Assembly: GCF_004340665.1 (NCBI RefSeq)
Contig: NZ_SLWO01000002.1
Location: forward strand, 429,587-493,586
Length of the DNA stretch: 64,000 nucleotides
DNA from: Pedobacter psychrotolerans
Lineage (GTDB): Bacteria; Bacteroidota; Bacteroidia; Sphingobacteriales; Sphingobacteriaceae
Reading direction: 5' to 3'
Shown: piece by piece, positions 34,606 through 43,117 of the stretch
Numbering within the stretch: the first letter of the stretch is position 1
Layout of the letters: each line of letters begins with the position of its first letter
Translations under genes and position numbers: made by a program
Notes under the pieces: generated by a model
What the model was told of the DNA's origin: nothing
What the model saw: only the letters and a program-made list of their open reading frames with translations
Database searches by the model: none

Positions 34606-36504
34606 TTATTTCAAAGCCTTAGTAGCTTCAATAATTTCGTCCACAATAGCCGGATCCAACAACGTTGATGTATCACCCAAATTTGAAGTGTCACCCTCTG
34701 CTATTTTCCTTAAAATTCTTCGCATAATTTTACCGGAACGTGTTTTAGGCAAGCCTGAAACAAACAGAATTTTATCAGGCTTAGCAATTGCTCCGATTAC
34801 ACGGGTAACGGTTTGAAGAATATCTTTTTTAGTCAGTTCGGCTTCACCATGCATTTCCGGGTTAATCACAAAGGCATAAATTCCCTGTCCCTTCACATCA
34901 TGTGGATAACCTACAACCGCACTTTCCACCACACCAGCATGCATATTGATGGCATTTTCTACTTCAGCGGTTCCGATTCTATGTCCTGAAACATTTAAAA
35001 CATCATCTACACGACCTGTAATTCTATAATAGCCATCCTGATCGCGTAAACATCCGTCTCCAGTAAAATATAAATTTGGATAAGTAGAAAAATAAGTCTG
35101 TTTACACCGCTCATGGTCTCCATAAGTAGTCCTTAACATTCCCGGCCATGGAAATTTAATACAAAGATTCCCCATAACATCATTGCCAACAATTTCCTGA
35201 CCGTTTTCATCCACCAGGATAGGCTGAATTCCAGGTAAAGGCAAAGTAGCAAAGCTAGGTTTAGTTGGTGTTACCGTAGCTATAGGCGAAATCATAATCC
35301 CTCCGGTTTCCGTTTGCCACCAGGTATCAACAATAGGCGCTTTACCCTTTCCAATTTTCTCATCGAACCAATGCCAAGCTTCTTCATTAATAGGCTCACC
35401 TACCGACCCTAAAACGCGGATACTGCTTAGATCTTTCTCTGCTAAGGGTTCATCACCATAACTCATTAAAGAACGAATAGCTGTTGGTGCAGTATATAAC
35501 GTATTCACTTGATGTTTTTCTACAATATCCCAAAACCTCGATGGTGTTGGATAAGTAGGAATTCCTTCAAATAAAACAGATGTGGCACCTTGAGAAAGCG
35601 GACCATAAACAATATATGAATGCCCGGTAATCCAGCCAATATCTGCCGTACAGAAATAAACTTCGCCTGGCTGATAATTGAAAACGTTGGCAAATGTATA
35701 GCCTGCATAAACCATATAACCACCACAAGTATGTACCACACCTTTGGGTTTTCCAGTAGATCCCGAAGTATAAAGAATGAAAAGCATGTCTTCTGCATCC
35801 ATTTCTTCAGCCTCACAAATATCATTAACATGTTTCACTTCATCTTCCCACCAAACATCACGTCCTTTTAACATAGAAACCGGGGTACGCACATGCGTCA
35901 GCACGATACATTTTTCCACTGTCGGGCAACCAATTAAGGCATCATCAATTACATCTTTTAAAGGAATTTGCTTACTTCCTCGATAGGCACCATCTGCAGT
36001 AATCACCACCTTACATTGCGAATCATTAATCCTGTCGGCAATAGATTTTGCTGAGAAACCTCCAAAAATTACAGAGTGAACGGCACCAATTCTGGCACAG
36101 GCCAAAACAGCAATAGCCAGCTCAGGAACCATTGGCATATAAATACAAATACGGTCGCCCTTTTTTGCGCCATTGCGTTTTAATACATTGGCAAAACGAC
36201 AAACACGTTCGTGAAGCATTTTGTAGGTGAGCGTAACGCTTTCTTCTTCAGGGTTGTTGGGCTCCCAGATAATTGCTGGTTGATCACCTCTTTTTTCCAG
36301 ATGACGATCAAGACAATTTTCAGTGATGTTAAGTTTTGCACCTTCAAACCATTTAATATTGGGTTCTTCAAAATTCCACGATAGTACCTTGAACCAGGGT
36401 TTACGCCACTGAAAATTTTGCGCAACTTCGCCCCAGAACTGTTCCGGATTTTCTACGCTTTTTTTGAAATCTTCCTCGTATTGCTTAAAAGATGTAATTT
36501 GCAT
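34606..36504 (-). CDS. acs: Acetyl-CoA synthetase (AMP-forming)
   Basis: Activates acetate to acetyl-CoA through acetyl-AMP, in the cytoplasm. The 632-residue protein matches the Acs length of about 630-650. It shows the N-terminal cap domain (FWGEVAQNFQWRKPW), the P-loop-like AMP-binding motif YTSGSTGKPKG at 245-255, DTWWQTETGG, and the C-terminal mobile domain with YYRITGRVDDVLNVSGHR and PKTRSGKIMRR at 586-596. Lys592 in that motif is the conserved catalytic lysine that is acetylated in other bacteria. It is monocistronic and converges with the third susCD pair. Confidence 0.97.
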   Translation of the reverse strand: MQITSFKQYEEDFKKSVENPEQFWGEVAQNFQWRKPWFKVLSWNFEEPNIKWFEGAKLNITENCLDRHLEKRGDQPAIIWEPNNPEEESVTLTYKMLHERVCRFANVLKRNGAKKGDRICIYMPMVPELAIAVLACARIGAVHSVIFGGFSAKSIADRINDSQCKVVITADGAYRGSKQIPLKDVIDDALIGCPTVEKCIVLTHVRTPVSMLKGRDVWWEDEVKHVNDICEAEEMDAEDMLFILYTSGSTGKPKGVVHTCGGYMVYAGYTFANVFNYQPGEVYFCTADIGWITGHSYIVYGPLSQGATSVLFEGIPTYPTPSRFWDIVEKHQVNTLYTAPTAIRSLMSYGDEPLAEKDLSSIRVLGSVGEPINEEAWHWFDEKIGKGKAPIVDTWWQTETGGIMISPIATVTPTKPSFATLPLPGIQPILVDENGQEIVGNDVMGNLCIKFPWPGMLRTTYGDHERCKQTYFSTYPNLYFTGDGCLRDQDGYYRITGRVDDVLNVSGHRIGTAEVENAINMHAGVVESAVVGYPHDVKGQGIYAFVINPEMHGEAELTKKDILQTVTRVIGAIAKPDKILFVSGLPKTRSGKIMRRILRKIAEGDTSNLGDTSTLLDPAIVDEIIEATKALK

Positions 36505-36717
36505 TGCTCAATTATATGTTTTGGATTAGTATCGGCTAATTTAACTAAATAATGATAAGGAGAAATATCCAAAGGAGATTAAAATGAATCATCCATCATA
36601 TTTAAAAAATATATGAAAATATTTACCGGCACTCTTGCGCTTTTCATTTATTATTCAGATATTTGCACACTCTTAAAAAAATTAAGCGGACGATATTAAC
36701 AACTATATTTACAAGTC

Positions 36718-36951
36718 ATGTCAAGAGTTTGTGATTTAACAGGAAAAAAAGCAATGGTAGGTAACAACGTTTCTCACTCAAACGTTAAAACCAAACGCAA
36801 ATTTTACCCGAACCTTCAACTTCAGAAATTTTATATTCCTGAAGAAAACCGTTGGATTACGTTGAAAGTTTCTACTTCAGCGATCAAAACCATTAATAAA
36901 GTGGGTATCAGCGAAGCCATCAACCGTTTCGTTAAAAAAGGATTTTTGTAA
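36718..36951 (+). CDS. rpmB: 50S ribosomal protein L28
   Basis: A 77-residue basic ribosomal protein. It begins [21 protein letters not shown], the L28 signature, and continues with [10 protein letters not shown] and the C-terminal [18 protein letters not shown]. Only one cysteine is present, so this is the zinc-free form. It opens the conserved Bacteroidota group rpmB-rpmG-DUF4295-ftsY. A TATATTTA sequence 15 bases before the ATG resembles a -7 element and would give a very short leader. Confidence 0.97.
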   Translation: MSRVCDLTGKKAMVGNNVSHSNVKTKRKFYPNLQLQKFYIPEENRWITLKVSTSAIKTINKVGISEAINRFVKKGFL

Positions 36952-36993
36952 AAACATTAACTGTTGAGATTAACAGTTTAAATTTATATTATA

Positions 36994-37176
36994 ATGGCAA
37001 AAAAAGGTAACAGAGTTCAGGTTATTTTAGAATGTACTGAACATAAAGAAAGTGGCATGCCAGGTATGTCTAGATATATTTCTACCAAAAACCGTAAAAA
37101 CACCACTGAGCGTTTAGAATTGAAAAAATTCAATCCGGTGTTGAGAAAAGTAACCGTACACAAAGAAATAAAATAA
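36994..37176 (+). CDS. rpmG: 50S ribosomal protein L33
   Basis: A 60-residue basic protein beginning [17 protein letters not shown], with [21 protein letters not shown] and the C-terminal VHKEIK typical of L33. The paired CxxC motifs of zinc-binding L33 are absent (one cysteine only). It follows rpmB after 42 bases and is in the same operon. Confidence 0.97.
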   Translation: MAKKGNRVQVILECTEHKESGMPGMSRYISTKNRKNTTERLELKKFNPVLRKVTVHKEIK

Positions 37177-37260
37177 TTGAACGATAGATTGATTGAATGA
37201 TTGAGTTAAAAATTCTCTCATTCCAACATTCTCTAATTCGATCATTAAAAACATAAGAAC

Positions 37261-37416
37261 ATGGCAAAGAAAGTAGTTGCAACCCTTAAAACAGGTACAG
37301 GTAAAGAATATTCGAAAGTAATTACAATGGTTAAATCACCTAAAACTGGTGCTTACTCATTCAAAGAACTTATCGTTCATAACGACCACGTAAAAGATGC
37401 TATTGCATCCAAATAA
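37261..37416 (+). CDS. DUF4295 family small protein
   Basis: A 51-residue basic protein, MAKKVVATLKTGTGKEYSKV at the start and NDHVKDAIASK at the end. I recognise it as DUF4295, a Bacteroidota family that usually follows rpmG and precedes ftsY. Size, charge and position suggest a ribosome-associated protein; that is inference. It lies 84 bases after rpmG; the gap contains a short TTGATTGAATGATTGAGTT-like repeat. It is the last gene before the terminator at 37446-37480. Confidence 0.9.
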   Translation: MAKKVVATLKTGTGKEYSKVITMVKSPKTGAYSFKELIVHNDHVKDAIASK

Positions 37417-37445
37417 GGTTAATATTTTTGATCTTGAAAATATTA

Positions 37446-37480
37446 AAGGCCGTTCCGTTTTAACCGGAAGGGCTTTTTTT
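37446..37480 (+). terminator. Terminator of the rpmB-rpmG-DUF4295 operon
   Basis: Stem GCC.TTCCG/CGGAA.GGC with one internal mismatch and a 7-base loop, extended by A-T pairs and followed by seven T. It cuts the ribosomal operon off from the toxin-antitoxin and ftsY genes. Confidence 0.85.
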
Positions 37481-37490
37481 GTTAGTGAAA

Positions 37491-37520
37491 TTTACGATAG
37501 AAAATAATTGATTACCTTTG
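37491..37520 (+). promoter_or_regulatory. Promoter of the vapB-vapC-ftsY group
   Basis: TACCTTTG at 37513-37520 is an exact match to the -7 consensus TAnnTTTG, with TTTA at 37491-37494 as the -33 element (18-base spacer). Predicted start of transcription is about 37527, only about 8 bases before the antitoxin ATG at 37535. Confidence 0.55.
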
Positions 37521-37534
37521 AAAAAATTAGAGCC

Positions 37535-37765
37535 ATGGAAGCGTATAAATTTAAAACCAAAGTTTCTGAAAATGGAACAATCGTTGTTCCGGATGGCTTT
37601 GATGTAAAAAACAAAGAAGTAGAAGTGATTATTTTGGATGAGGTAGTTTCATTTCCAAAAAAGATGACAGGAGCAGAATTTGTTGAAAAATTTGCTGGAG
37701 TCATTCAAAATATTGATGCTGACAAAGCAAAGTGGGCGTATCTAAAGGAAAAACATAATCTATGA
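37535..37765 (+). CDS. VapB/AbrB-like antitoxin
   Basis: A 76-residue acidic-basic mixed protein from the ATG at 37535. Residues 1-36 (MEAYKFKTKVSENGTIVVPD) resemble the short beta-strand DNA-binding arm of AbrB/VapB-type antitoxins; the C-terminal helix (FPKKMTGAEFVEKFAGVIQN and onward) would wrap the toxin. The stop overlaps the toxin start in an ATGA (37762-37765), the usual translational coupling of an antitoxin to its toxin. An upstream in-frame TTG at 37508 precedes the predicted promoter's start site and is rejected. Function is inferred from arrangement and size. Confidence 0.75.
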   Translation: MEAYKFKTKVSENGTIVVPDGFDVKNKEVEVIILDEVVSFPKKMTGAEFVEKFAGVIQNIDADKAKWAYLKEKHNL

Positions 37766-38175
37766 CAATTCTATTTGATACAAACATCATTATCGATATT
37801 GCTTTAACTAGATTACCATTTTTTCAAGATTCATCTAAAATTTTTGCACGTATTGATGGAAACCAGATTAAAGGTTGCATAACTGCATCATCATTAACTG
37901 ATATTTACTATATAATCAAAAAGAATTCAGATTATAAAAAAGCTATTTCATTTATCGAATCGTTAATCATGACAATAGACGTTTTGAATGTAAATAGAGA
38001 TACCATAATGCTTGCCCTCCATTCCAACTTTTCTGATTTTGAAGATGCTGTTCAAAGTTCAGCTGCAGAATTAAATCATGTTGATTTAATTTTATCAAGA
38101 AACGTAAAAGATTTTACAAAAAGCAAAATACCAACTTTAACACCTACTGAATTCCTAGAAAAATATAAACAATAA
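37762..38175 (+). CDS. VapC-like PIN domain ribonuclease toxin
   Basis: A 137-residue PIN-domain protein. It starts MTILFDTNIIIDIALTR with the first acidic residue Asp6 and polar Asn8, and carries SDFEDAVQSSAAELNHVDLI with Asp92 and Asp95, then LSRNVKDF with Asp117. These are the metal-binding acidic residues expected for a PIN ribonuclease. Its stop codon overlaps the ftsY start (TAATG, 38173-38177), so ribosomes finishing the toxin can restart on ftsY. Targets of VapC enzymes are usually tRNA or rRNA; the target here is unknown. Confidence 0.85.
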   Translation: MTILFDTNIIIDIALTRLPFFQDSSKIFARIDGNQIKGCITASSLTDIYYIIKKNSDYKKAISFIESLIMTIDVLNVNRDTIMLALHSNFSDFEDAVQSSAAELNHVDLILSRNVKDFTKSKIPTLTPTEFLEKYKQ

Positions 38176-39137
38176 TGGGCTTATTTGATTTTTTCAAAAA
38201 GAAAGAGACTGCGCCTGAAGCTCAGGAAGCTTTAGATAAGGGTTTAGAGAAAACTAAAGATGGTTTCTTTAATAAAATTACCAAAGCCGTTGCCGGTAAA
38301 TCTACCGTAGACGATGAAGTACTTGATAACCTTGAGGAAGTTTTAGTTACTTCCGATGTTGGCGTAAAAACCACCCTAAAAATTATTTCGCGTATTGAAG
38401 ATCGGGTCTCAAAAGATAAATACCTCAATACTTCCGAACTGAATTTCATTCTTCGCGATGAGATACAGTTACTTCTATCAGAAAACAACAGCAACGATTT
38501 TCGCCAGTTTGAATATGGTGATTATAAACCCTATGTAATTATGGTGGTTGGTGTAAATGGGGTGGGTAAAACTACAACCATTGGTAAACTGGCACATAAA
38601 TTAAAGGAATCGGGCTTAAAAGTTGTTTTAGGCGCTGCCGATACTTTCAGAGCCGCAGCTGTTGATCAGATTAAGCTCTGGGGTGAGCGTGTAGGTGTTA
38701 GAGTAGTGGCACAAGCCATGGGTTCTGATCCGGCATCTGTAGCTTTCGATACTTTACAATCTGCTGTGGCTAATGGTGAAGATGTAGTTATTATCGATAC
38801 AGCCGGACGTTTACATAATAAATTGGGCTTAATGAATGAGCTTGGTAAAATTAAGCAGGTAATGCAAAAGGTTATACCTAATGCACCTCATGAGATTTTA
38901 TTGGTTTTGGATGCTTCTACCGGTCAAAATGCTTTTGAACAATGCAAGCAATTTACAGAAGCTACTGATGTAAATGCTTTAGCTATCACCAAACTTGATG
39001 GAACTGCCAAAGGTGGAGTCGTAATCGGGATTTCAGATCAGTTTAAAATTCCGGTTAAATATATTGGTGTAGGAGAAAAAATTGGAGATTTACAGCTTTT
39101 CGATAAGAAAGAGTTTGTAAATAGTTTATTTAAATAG
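38175..39137 (+). CDS. ftsY: Signal recognition particle receptor FtsY
   Basis: SRP receptor GTPase that docks ribosome-nascent-chain complexes at the membrane. The 320-residue protein has the NG core only, lacking the long acidic A domain of E. coli FtsY, as is usual in this phylum. It shows the G1 loop GVNGVGKTT at 126-134, DTFRAAAVDQ (G2), DTAGRLH (G3) and TKLDGTAKGG (G4/G5). In related genomes it follows DUF4295 directly; here a toxin-antitoxin pair intervenes, and the only promoter I can see is that of the pair. Its start codon overlaps the toxin stop by one base. Confidence 0.97.
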   Translation: MGLFDFFKKKETAPEAQEALDKGLEKTKDGFFNKITKAVAGKSTVDDEVLDNLEEVLVTSDVGVKTTLKIISRIEDRVSKDKYLNTSELNFILRDEIQLLLSENNSNDFRQFEYGDYKPYVIMVVGVNGVGKTTTIGKLAHKLKESGLKVVLGAADTFRAAAVDQIKLWGERVGVRVVAQAMGSDPASVAFDTLQSAVANGEDVVIIDTAGRLHNKLGLMNELGKIKQVMQKVIPNAPHEILLVLDASTGQNAFEQCKQFTEATDVNALAITKLDGTAKGGVVIGISDQFKIPVKYIGVGEKIGDLQLFDKKEFVNSLFK

Positions 39138-39149
39138 AATTTGAGTCGT

Positions 39150-39228
39150 CGTCATTGCGAGGCACGAAGCAATCCTTCTCGATTAGTAAAATCGTCGCTT
39201 CAAGATTGCTTCGTGCCTCGCAATGACG
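39150..39228. repeat. Perfect 25-bp inverted repeat of the GTCATTGCGA family
   Basis: Arms at 39150-39174 and 39204-39228 are exact reverse complements (start CGTCATTGCGAGGCACG), with a 29-base loop. It follows ftsY by 12 bases and probably also serves as its transcript end. Related decayed copies lie at 323-366 and 23911-24037. Confidence 0.9.
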
Positions 39229-39270
39229 ATGTGTAGAAAAAGCTAACAAAATTAAAACAGGATTATTGAT

Positions 39271-39278
39271 TAACTTTG
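39271..39278 (+). promoter_or_regulatory. Possible -7 element of rimO
   Basis: TAACTTTG matches TAnnTTTG exactly, 122 bases upstream of the rimO ATG. No clear -33 TTTG was found at the right distance. Confidence 0.35.
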
Positions 39279-39400
39279 GCAACACTAGTTGTGAAGTAAA
39301 GAGAATATCTGTTTGATTCTTTAAGTATCTACACATTACAATCTGTGACATCGCTAAATCTGTGTAATCAAACCGCAGGAGAAGCGCAATTATTACAAAT

Positions 39401-40732
39401 ATGATTACCAAAATAATAAAAAGTAAATCTGCCATTAAACAACCTAAAATTAACGTGATTACTTTAGGTTGCTCAAAAAATATTTACGATTCTGAAGTAT
39501 TGATGGGACAGTTGCGTGGAAACAATTTAAACGTTGTTCACGAATCTGATAAAATGGGGAAAGATGATATTGTTGTCATCAATACCTGCGGATTTATTGA
39601 TAATGCCAAACAAGAATCTATCGATACCATTTTGCAGTTCAGCGAGCTAAAAGAAGCTGGCAAAATTGGTAAGGTTGTGGTAACAGGATGTTTATCTGAA
39701 CGCTACAAACCAGAATTAGAAGCAGAAATCACCAACGTTGATGCCTTTTTTGGTACCAATGATTTACAAAATATATTGCATGAGCTAGGTGCGAACTACA
39801 AACATGAGCTAATTGGAGAGCGTTTGCTCACCACACCATCTCATTTCGCTTACTTTAAAATCGCCGAAGGTTGTAACCGTCCTTGTTCATTTTGTGCCAT
39901 CCCGCTGATGCGTGGAAAGCATATGAGTAAACCAATGGAAGAATTGGTTAACGAAGCTAAAATACTGGCTAAAAATGGTACGAAGGAATTAATTCTAATC
40001 GCTCAGGATCTGACTTATTATGGCTTGGATCTTTATGGCGTTCGTAAACTAGATGAATTGATGCGCCGCCTTTCTGATGTTCCCGGAATTGAGTGGATTC
40101 GCTTACAATATGCTTATCCGAGTGGTTTCCCTATGGAAATTTTAGATGCCATGAATGAACGTGATAACATCTGCAAATACCTGGATATGCCACTTCAGCA
40201 CATTACTGACAATATGTTGAAATCAATGCGTCGTGGTACCACCAAACAGAAAACGATTGATCTGGTAAATCAAATCAGAGATAAAGTGCCAAATATAGCC
40301 ATGCGTACCACATTGATTTGTGGTTACCCTGGAGAAACCCAACAGGATTTCGAAGAAATGGCTGCTTGGGTAGCAGATACTAAATTTGATCGATTAGGTT
40401 GCTTTACCTACTCACATGAAGAAAAAACTCATGCACATACATTGATCGATGATGTTCCAGAAGAAATAAAACAACAACGTGTAGATGATATTATGGAAAT
40501 TCAACAGGGTATTTCTTTTGATATCAACCAGGATAAAGTTGGTCAAACCTTTAAGGTTTTGGTAGATAAGAAGGAGGGCGACTTTTTTGTAGGAAGAACA
40601 GAGTTTGATTCTCCAGAAGTTGACAATGAAGTATTAATTGATGCCACCACAGGTTATGCTGCAAATGGAAGCTTTGTTAACGTAAAAATAGATAGGGCTG
40701 AAGATTTTGATCTGTATGGTACCATCGTTTAA
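39401..40732 (+). CDS. rimO: Ribosomal protein S12 methylthiotransferase RimO
   Basis: Radical-SAM enzyme that adds a methylthio group to the conserved aspartate of ribosomal protein S12. The 443-residue protein has the N-terminal UPF0004 domain with cluster cysteines C24, C63 and C97, the radical-SAM motif CNRPCSFC with C158, C162 and C165, and a C-terminal TRAM domain (VGQTFKVLVDKKEGDFFVGRTEFDSPEVD). TLGCSKN and the overall length separate it from the tRNA-modifying MiaB. It has its own terminator and is monocistronic. Confidence 0.96.
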   Translation: MITKIIKSKSAIKQPKINVITLGCSKNIYDSEVLMGQLRGNNLNVVHESDKMGKDDIVVINTCGFIDNAKQESIDTILQFSELKEAGKIGKVVVTGCLSERYKPELEAEITNVDAFFGTNDLQNILHELGANYKHELIGERLLTTPSHFAYFKIAEGCNRPCSFCAIPLMRGKHMSKPMEELVNEAKILAKNGTKELILIAQDLTYYGLDLYGVRKLDELMRRLSDVPGIEWIRLQYAYPSGFPMEILDAMNERDNICKYLDMPLQHITDNMLKSMRRGTTKQKTIDLVNQIRDKVPNIAMRTTLICGYPGETQQDFEEMAAWVADTKFDRLGCFTYSHEEKTHAHTLIDDVPEEIKQQRVDDIMEIQQGISFDINQDKVGQTFKVLVDKKEGDFFVGRTEFDSPEVDNEVLIDATTGYAANGSFVNVKIDRAEDFDLYGTIV

Positions 40733-40754
40733 ATATAAATCAAAAACATTAATG

Positions 40755-40786
40755 ATCCTGAAGGCTTTCCCTTCAGGATTTTTTTT
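40755..40786 (+). terminator. Terminator of rimO
   Basis: Ten-base stem ATCCTGAAGG/CCTTCAGGAT, 5-base loop, followed by eight T. Confidence 0.9.
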
Positions 40787-40855
40787 ATCGTTATTTTTCT
40801 TTGTTGCTGTAGCGATAAAAGAACAATAGCCGTTTAACTTCCTAAACCATTAAAC

Positions 40856-41359
40856 ATGAAAAAAGTCTTTATTATCCTCGCTGTGATGTTTGTTACTGGA
40901 GTCAGCTGTAAAAAAACAATTGATCCAGGTGGAGGTGCATGTGCCTGCTCCCCTACTATAGAATCTTATTTAATTTTATCCATTAAAGGAAGTAATGGTT
41001 CAGATTTATTAAACGTAACAAATACTGGTGCTTATAGCAAAAATCAGATTCAGCTCTACTATGTTGACAAAAACGGAACTGTTCAACCAGTAGAATTTGA
41101 GATCAGACAGGCATTCACATATGGCACCACAACCTATGCCTTTAATCAGTTATTTTCTTCCCGAATGGCATCGCTTGCTCAAGTCAATATCAACACTTTT
41201 TTCCTTAAACTTGGTGACCGCCAACCCTTGGAACTAACCTTAAAGATGAATGGAATTAAAGCTGAAAGGCTATTGGCCAATCAGATTGAAGTGCCACTGG
41301 AGACTTCTGCACCTAATGATGATGTATATATAAAAAGCATATTTTCCCTGAAATTATAA
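40856..41359 (+). CDS. Hypothetical lipoprotein
   Basis: A 167-residue protein with a type II signal peptide, lipidation Cys18 (TGVSCKKT), then a glycine/cysteine patch DPGGGACACSP. The rest alternates polar and hydrophobic residues as in a beta-sandwich (ESYLILSIKGSNGSDLLNVT; NQIQLYYVDKNGTVQPVEFE). I do not recognise a family. It stands alone between rimO and a bidirectional terminator. Its two extra cysteines (C29, C31) are near the lipid anchor and could form a disulfide. Confidence 0.8.
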   Translation: MKKVFIILAVMFVTGVSCKKTIDPGGGACACSPTIESYLILSIKGSNGSDLLNVTNTGAYSKNQIQLYYVDKNGTVQPVEFEIRQAFTYGTTTYAFNQLFSSRMASLAQVNINTFFLKLGDRQPLELTLKMNGIKAERLLANQIEVPLETSAPNDDVYIKSIFSLKL

Positions 41360-41363
41360 CCAT

Positions 41364-41397
41364 AAAAAAGCAGCTCATAATGTTGAGCTGCTTTTTT
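41364..41397. terminator. Bidirectional terminator, 14-bp stem
   Basis: AAAAAAGCAGCTCA/TGAGCTGCTTTTTT with a 6-base loop, between the lipoprotein gene (plus) and the 113-residue protein gene (minus). The A and T arms let it work for both. Confidence 0.92.
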
Positions 41398-41418
41398 ATT
41401 CAATTCAGTTGCCAAATA

Positions 41419-41760
41419 CTATTTTTTGTGATTTGGTCTGTTTTTAATCTGGCTAGGTTTTAACCAAATCTTTGCACCCTTCGAATTAACATAGTACTTT
41501 TCGTTTTTAGAATTGATGTACACGTCAGTACCATCTGGTGCCATTTTACCTTTCCAGGTTTTGTCTGCAACCTTCGAACCACCTTTGACAGCAACTTCGG
41601 CCGTTTTATTACCAACAGATTTTGCACCTTTTCCAATGGCTTTACCTGTTTGATCTAATGCTTTTCCTACTTCTGTCTTTTTCTCTTGTGCGCCCGCACC
41701 GAAGGTTAATCCTCCAATTAAAGCAAGCGTTAATAATCCGATTGAAAATTTCTTTTTCAT
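41419..41760 (-). CDS. Small exported basic protein, function unknown
   Basis: A 113-residue protein with a clear signal peptide ending near FGAGAQ (residue 25). The middle (KKTEVGKALDQTGKAIGKGA and following, about 27-65) is a lysine/alanine/glycine-rich amphipathic repeat resembling late-embryogenesis-abundant or CsbD-like helices. The C-terminus (PDGTDVYINSKNEKYYVNSK) repeats a Tyr-Asn/Val-Asn-Ser-Lys pattern and ends basic. I do not recognise a family; a periplasmic stress-protection or wall-binding role is only a guess. It is monocistronic. Confidence 0.75.
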   Translation of the reverse strand: MKKKFSIGLLTLALIGGLTFGAGAQEKKTEVGKALDQTGKAIGKGAKSVGNKTAEVAVKGGSKVADKTWKGKMAPDGTDVYINSKNEKYYVNSKGAKIWLKPSQIKNRPNHKK

Positions 41761-41948
41761 GGCCTTTATATTTATTTCAGTTGATAACAGACAGTGTTTA
41801 ATTTTGTTTTAATTTACAGCGTTACAAAAGGTTAAATAAATCCATATTGCCTATTGTGATGTTTCACGCAGATAAATAAAAATTAAAGAATAGAATATTA
41901 AGACAAACAAACACAAATGTCCCTTTTTGCTTAGTTATCTTTAAAAGA

Positions 41949-42947
41949 CTAATTTAATTTTTCTGCCAGTAATTTCATTTCAATCCTTGGGGAACGGTTA
42001 CCATACAAAATGTTATGCACGGCTCTGCAAATCGGCATATCAACATCATGAGCTTGGTTTTTGATATGCATGCATTTAACAGCATAATAACCCTCAGCAA
42101 CCATATTCATTTCCAGCTGTGCTGATTTAACCGTATAGCCCTTCCCAACCATATTTCCAAAGGTACGGTTACGACTAAATTGAGAGTATGCGGTAACCAA
42201 AAGATCGCCGAGATAAGCTGACTCCATAATGTCACGGTTAATGGGATGCACAGCATCAACAAAACGTTTAATTTCACGGATAGCATTGCTGATTAGCACT
42301 GCCTGAAAATTATCACCATAGCCTATTCCATGGCAAATACCACTGGCTACAGCATAAATATTTTTTAATACCGCAGCGTATTCCGTACCAAAAATATCAT
42401 CCGATACATTGGTTTTAATATACCGGGTATTTAGAAATGCTGCAAATATGGAAGCCTTTTCTACATCAGTACAGGCAATAGTAAGGTAAGAAAGTTTTTC
42501 AAAAGCAACTTCCTCGGCATGGCATGGACCACTAACCACCAGAATATTTTCATAAGGTACCTGATAAACCTCGTGCAAAAATTCGCCTATAATCAGATTA
42601 TCCTCCGGAACAATCCCTTTAATAGCTGAAATGATTTTCTTTCCTTTCAAATCTTCTGCACTAATCCCTTTTAAACTTTCTTTTAAAAAGGCAGCAGGCA
42701 CATTTAAAATCACGAAATCTGCTGGATTAATGATACAGGCTATATCTGAAGAAATTCGATCCTCAGGCAATTTAATTTCAACAGAACTTAGATAATGCGG
42801 GTTGTGCTTAAATTTTTTAATGTGTTCTATCGCCACTTCATTACGCATCCACCAATAAATTTCCTTCTCAGATAAGTTATCTGATAACATTTTTACAATA
42901 GCTGTAGCCCAGCTACCGCCCCCTATCATTGCTATTTTAGGTATCAT
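41949..42947 (-). CDS. gpsA: Glycerol-3-phosphate dehydrogenase (NAD(P)+)
   Basis: Reduces dihydroxyacetone phosphate to sn-glycerol 3-phosphate for phospholipid synthesis. The 332-residue protein has the NAD-binding GGGSWATA motif from residue 9, SGPCHAEEVA near 170 and the catalytic-lysine block LKNIYAVASGICHGIGYGDN. The start is the ATG at 42947 (MIPKIAMIGG), immediately before the nucleotide-binding fold; a TTG 69 bases upstream lies in repeat-like DNA and is rejected. It is downstream of the HlyD/TolC genes on the same strand but separated by a repeat-bearing gap. Confidence 0.96.
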   Translation of the reverse strand: MIPKIAMIGGGSWATAIVKMLSDNLSEKEIYWWMRNEVAIEHIKKFKHNPHYLSSVEIKLPEDRISSDIACIINPADFVILNVPAAFLKESLKGISAEDLKGKKIISAIKGIVPEDNLIIGEFLHEVYQVPYENILVVSGPCHAEEVAFEKLSYLTIACTDVEKASIFAAFLNTRYIKTNVSDDIFGTEYAAVLKNIYAVASGICHGIGYGDNFQAVLISNAIREIKRFVDAVHPINRDIMESAYLGDLLVTAYSQFSRNRTFGNMVGKGYTVKSAQLEMNMVAEGYYAVKCMHIKNQAHDVDMPICRAVHNILYGNRSPRIEMKLLAEKLN

Positions 42948-43002
42948 GTTTATAAAAAAAAGGTTAAAGGTAAAAGGTGCTTTAAAAAAGGCATAAGTAA
43001 AA

Positions 43003-43054
43003 GGTGTAAGGCTCAAGATTTAGACTTCGTGCCTTAAACCCTGAACCTTACACC
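43003..43054. repeat. Inverted repeat GGTGTAAGG/CCTTACACC
   Basis: Nine-base arms at 43003-43011 and 43046-43054 in a stretch full of AAGGT/ACCTT-like words. It lies between the adaptor gene and gpsA and may end the efflux transcript. Confidence 0.5.
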
Positions 43055-43117
43055 TCAAACTGATGTATTTACACCTTAAAGCCTTGCAAGTTACTATTTC
43101 TAGCGATTATTTATAAA

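Noticed and set aside
42265..42276. CAAAACGTTTAA, a near match to the LacI operator
   Set aside because: It is inside the gpsA coding region, has two departures from the palindrome and no sugar gene nearby.
42948..43016. N-terminal extension of GpsA from a TTG
   Set aside because: The extra residues come from repeat-like DNA and the nucleotide-binding fold starts at the ATG at 42947.
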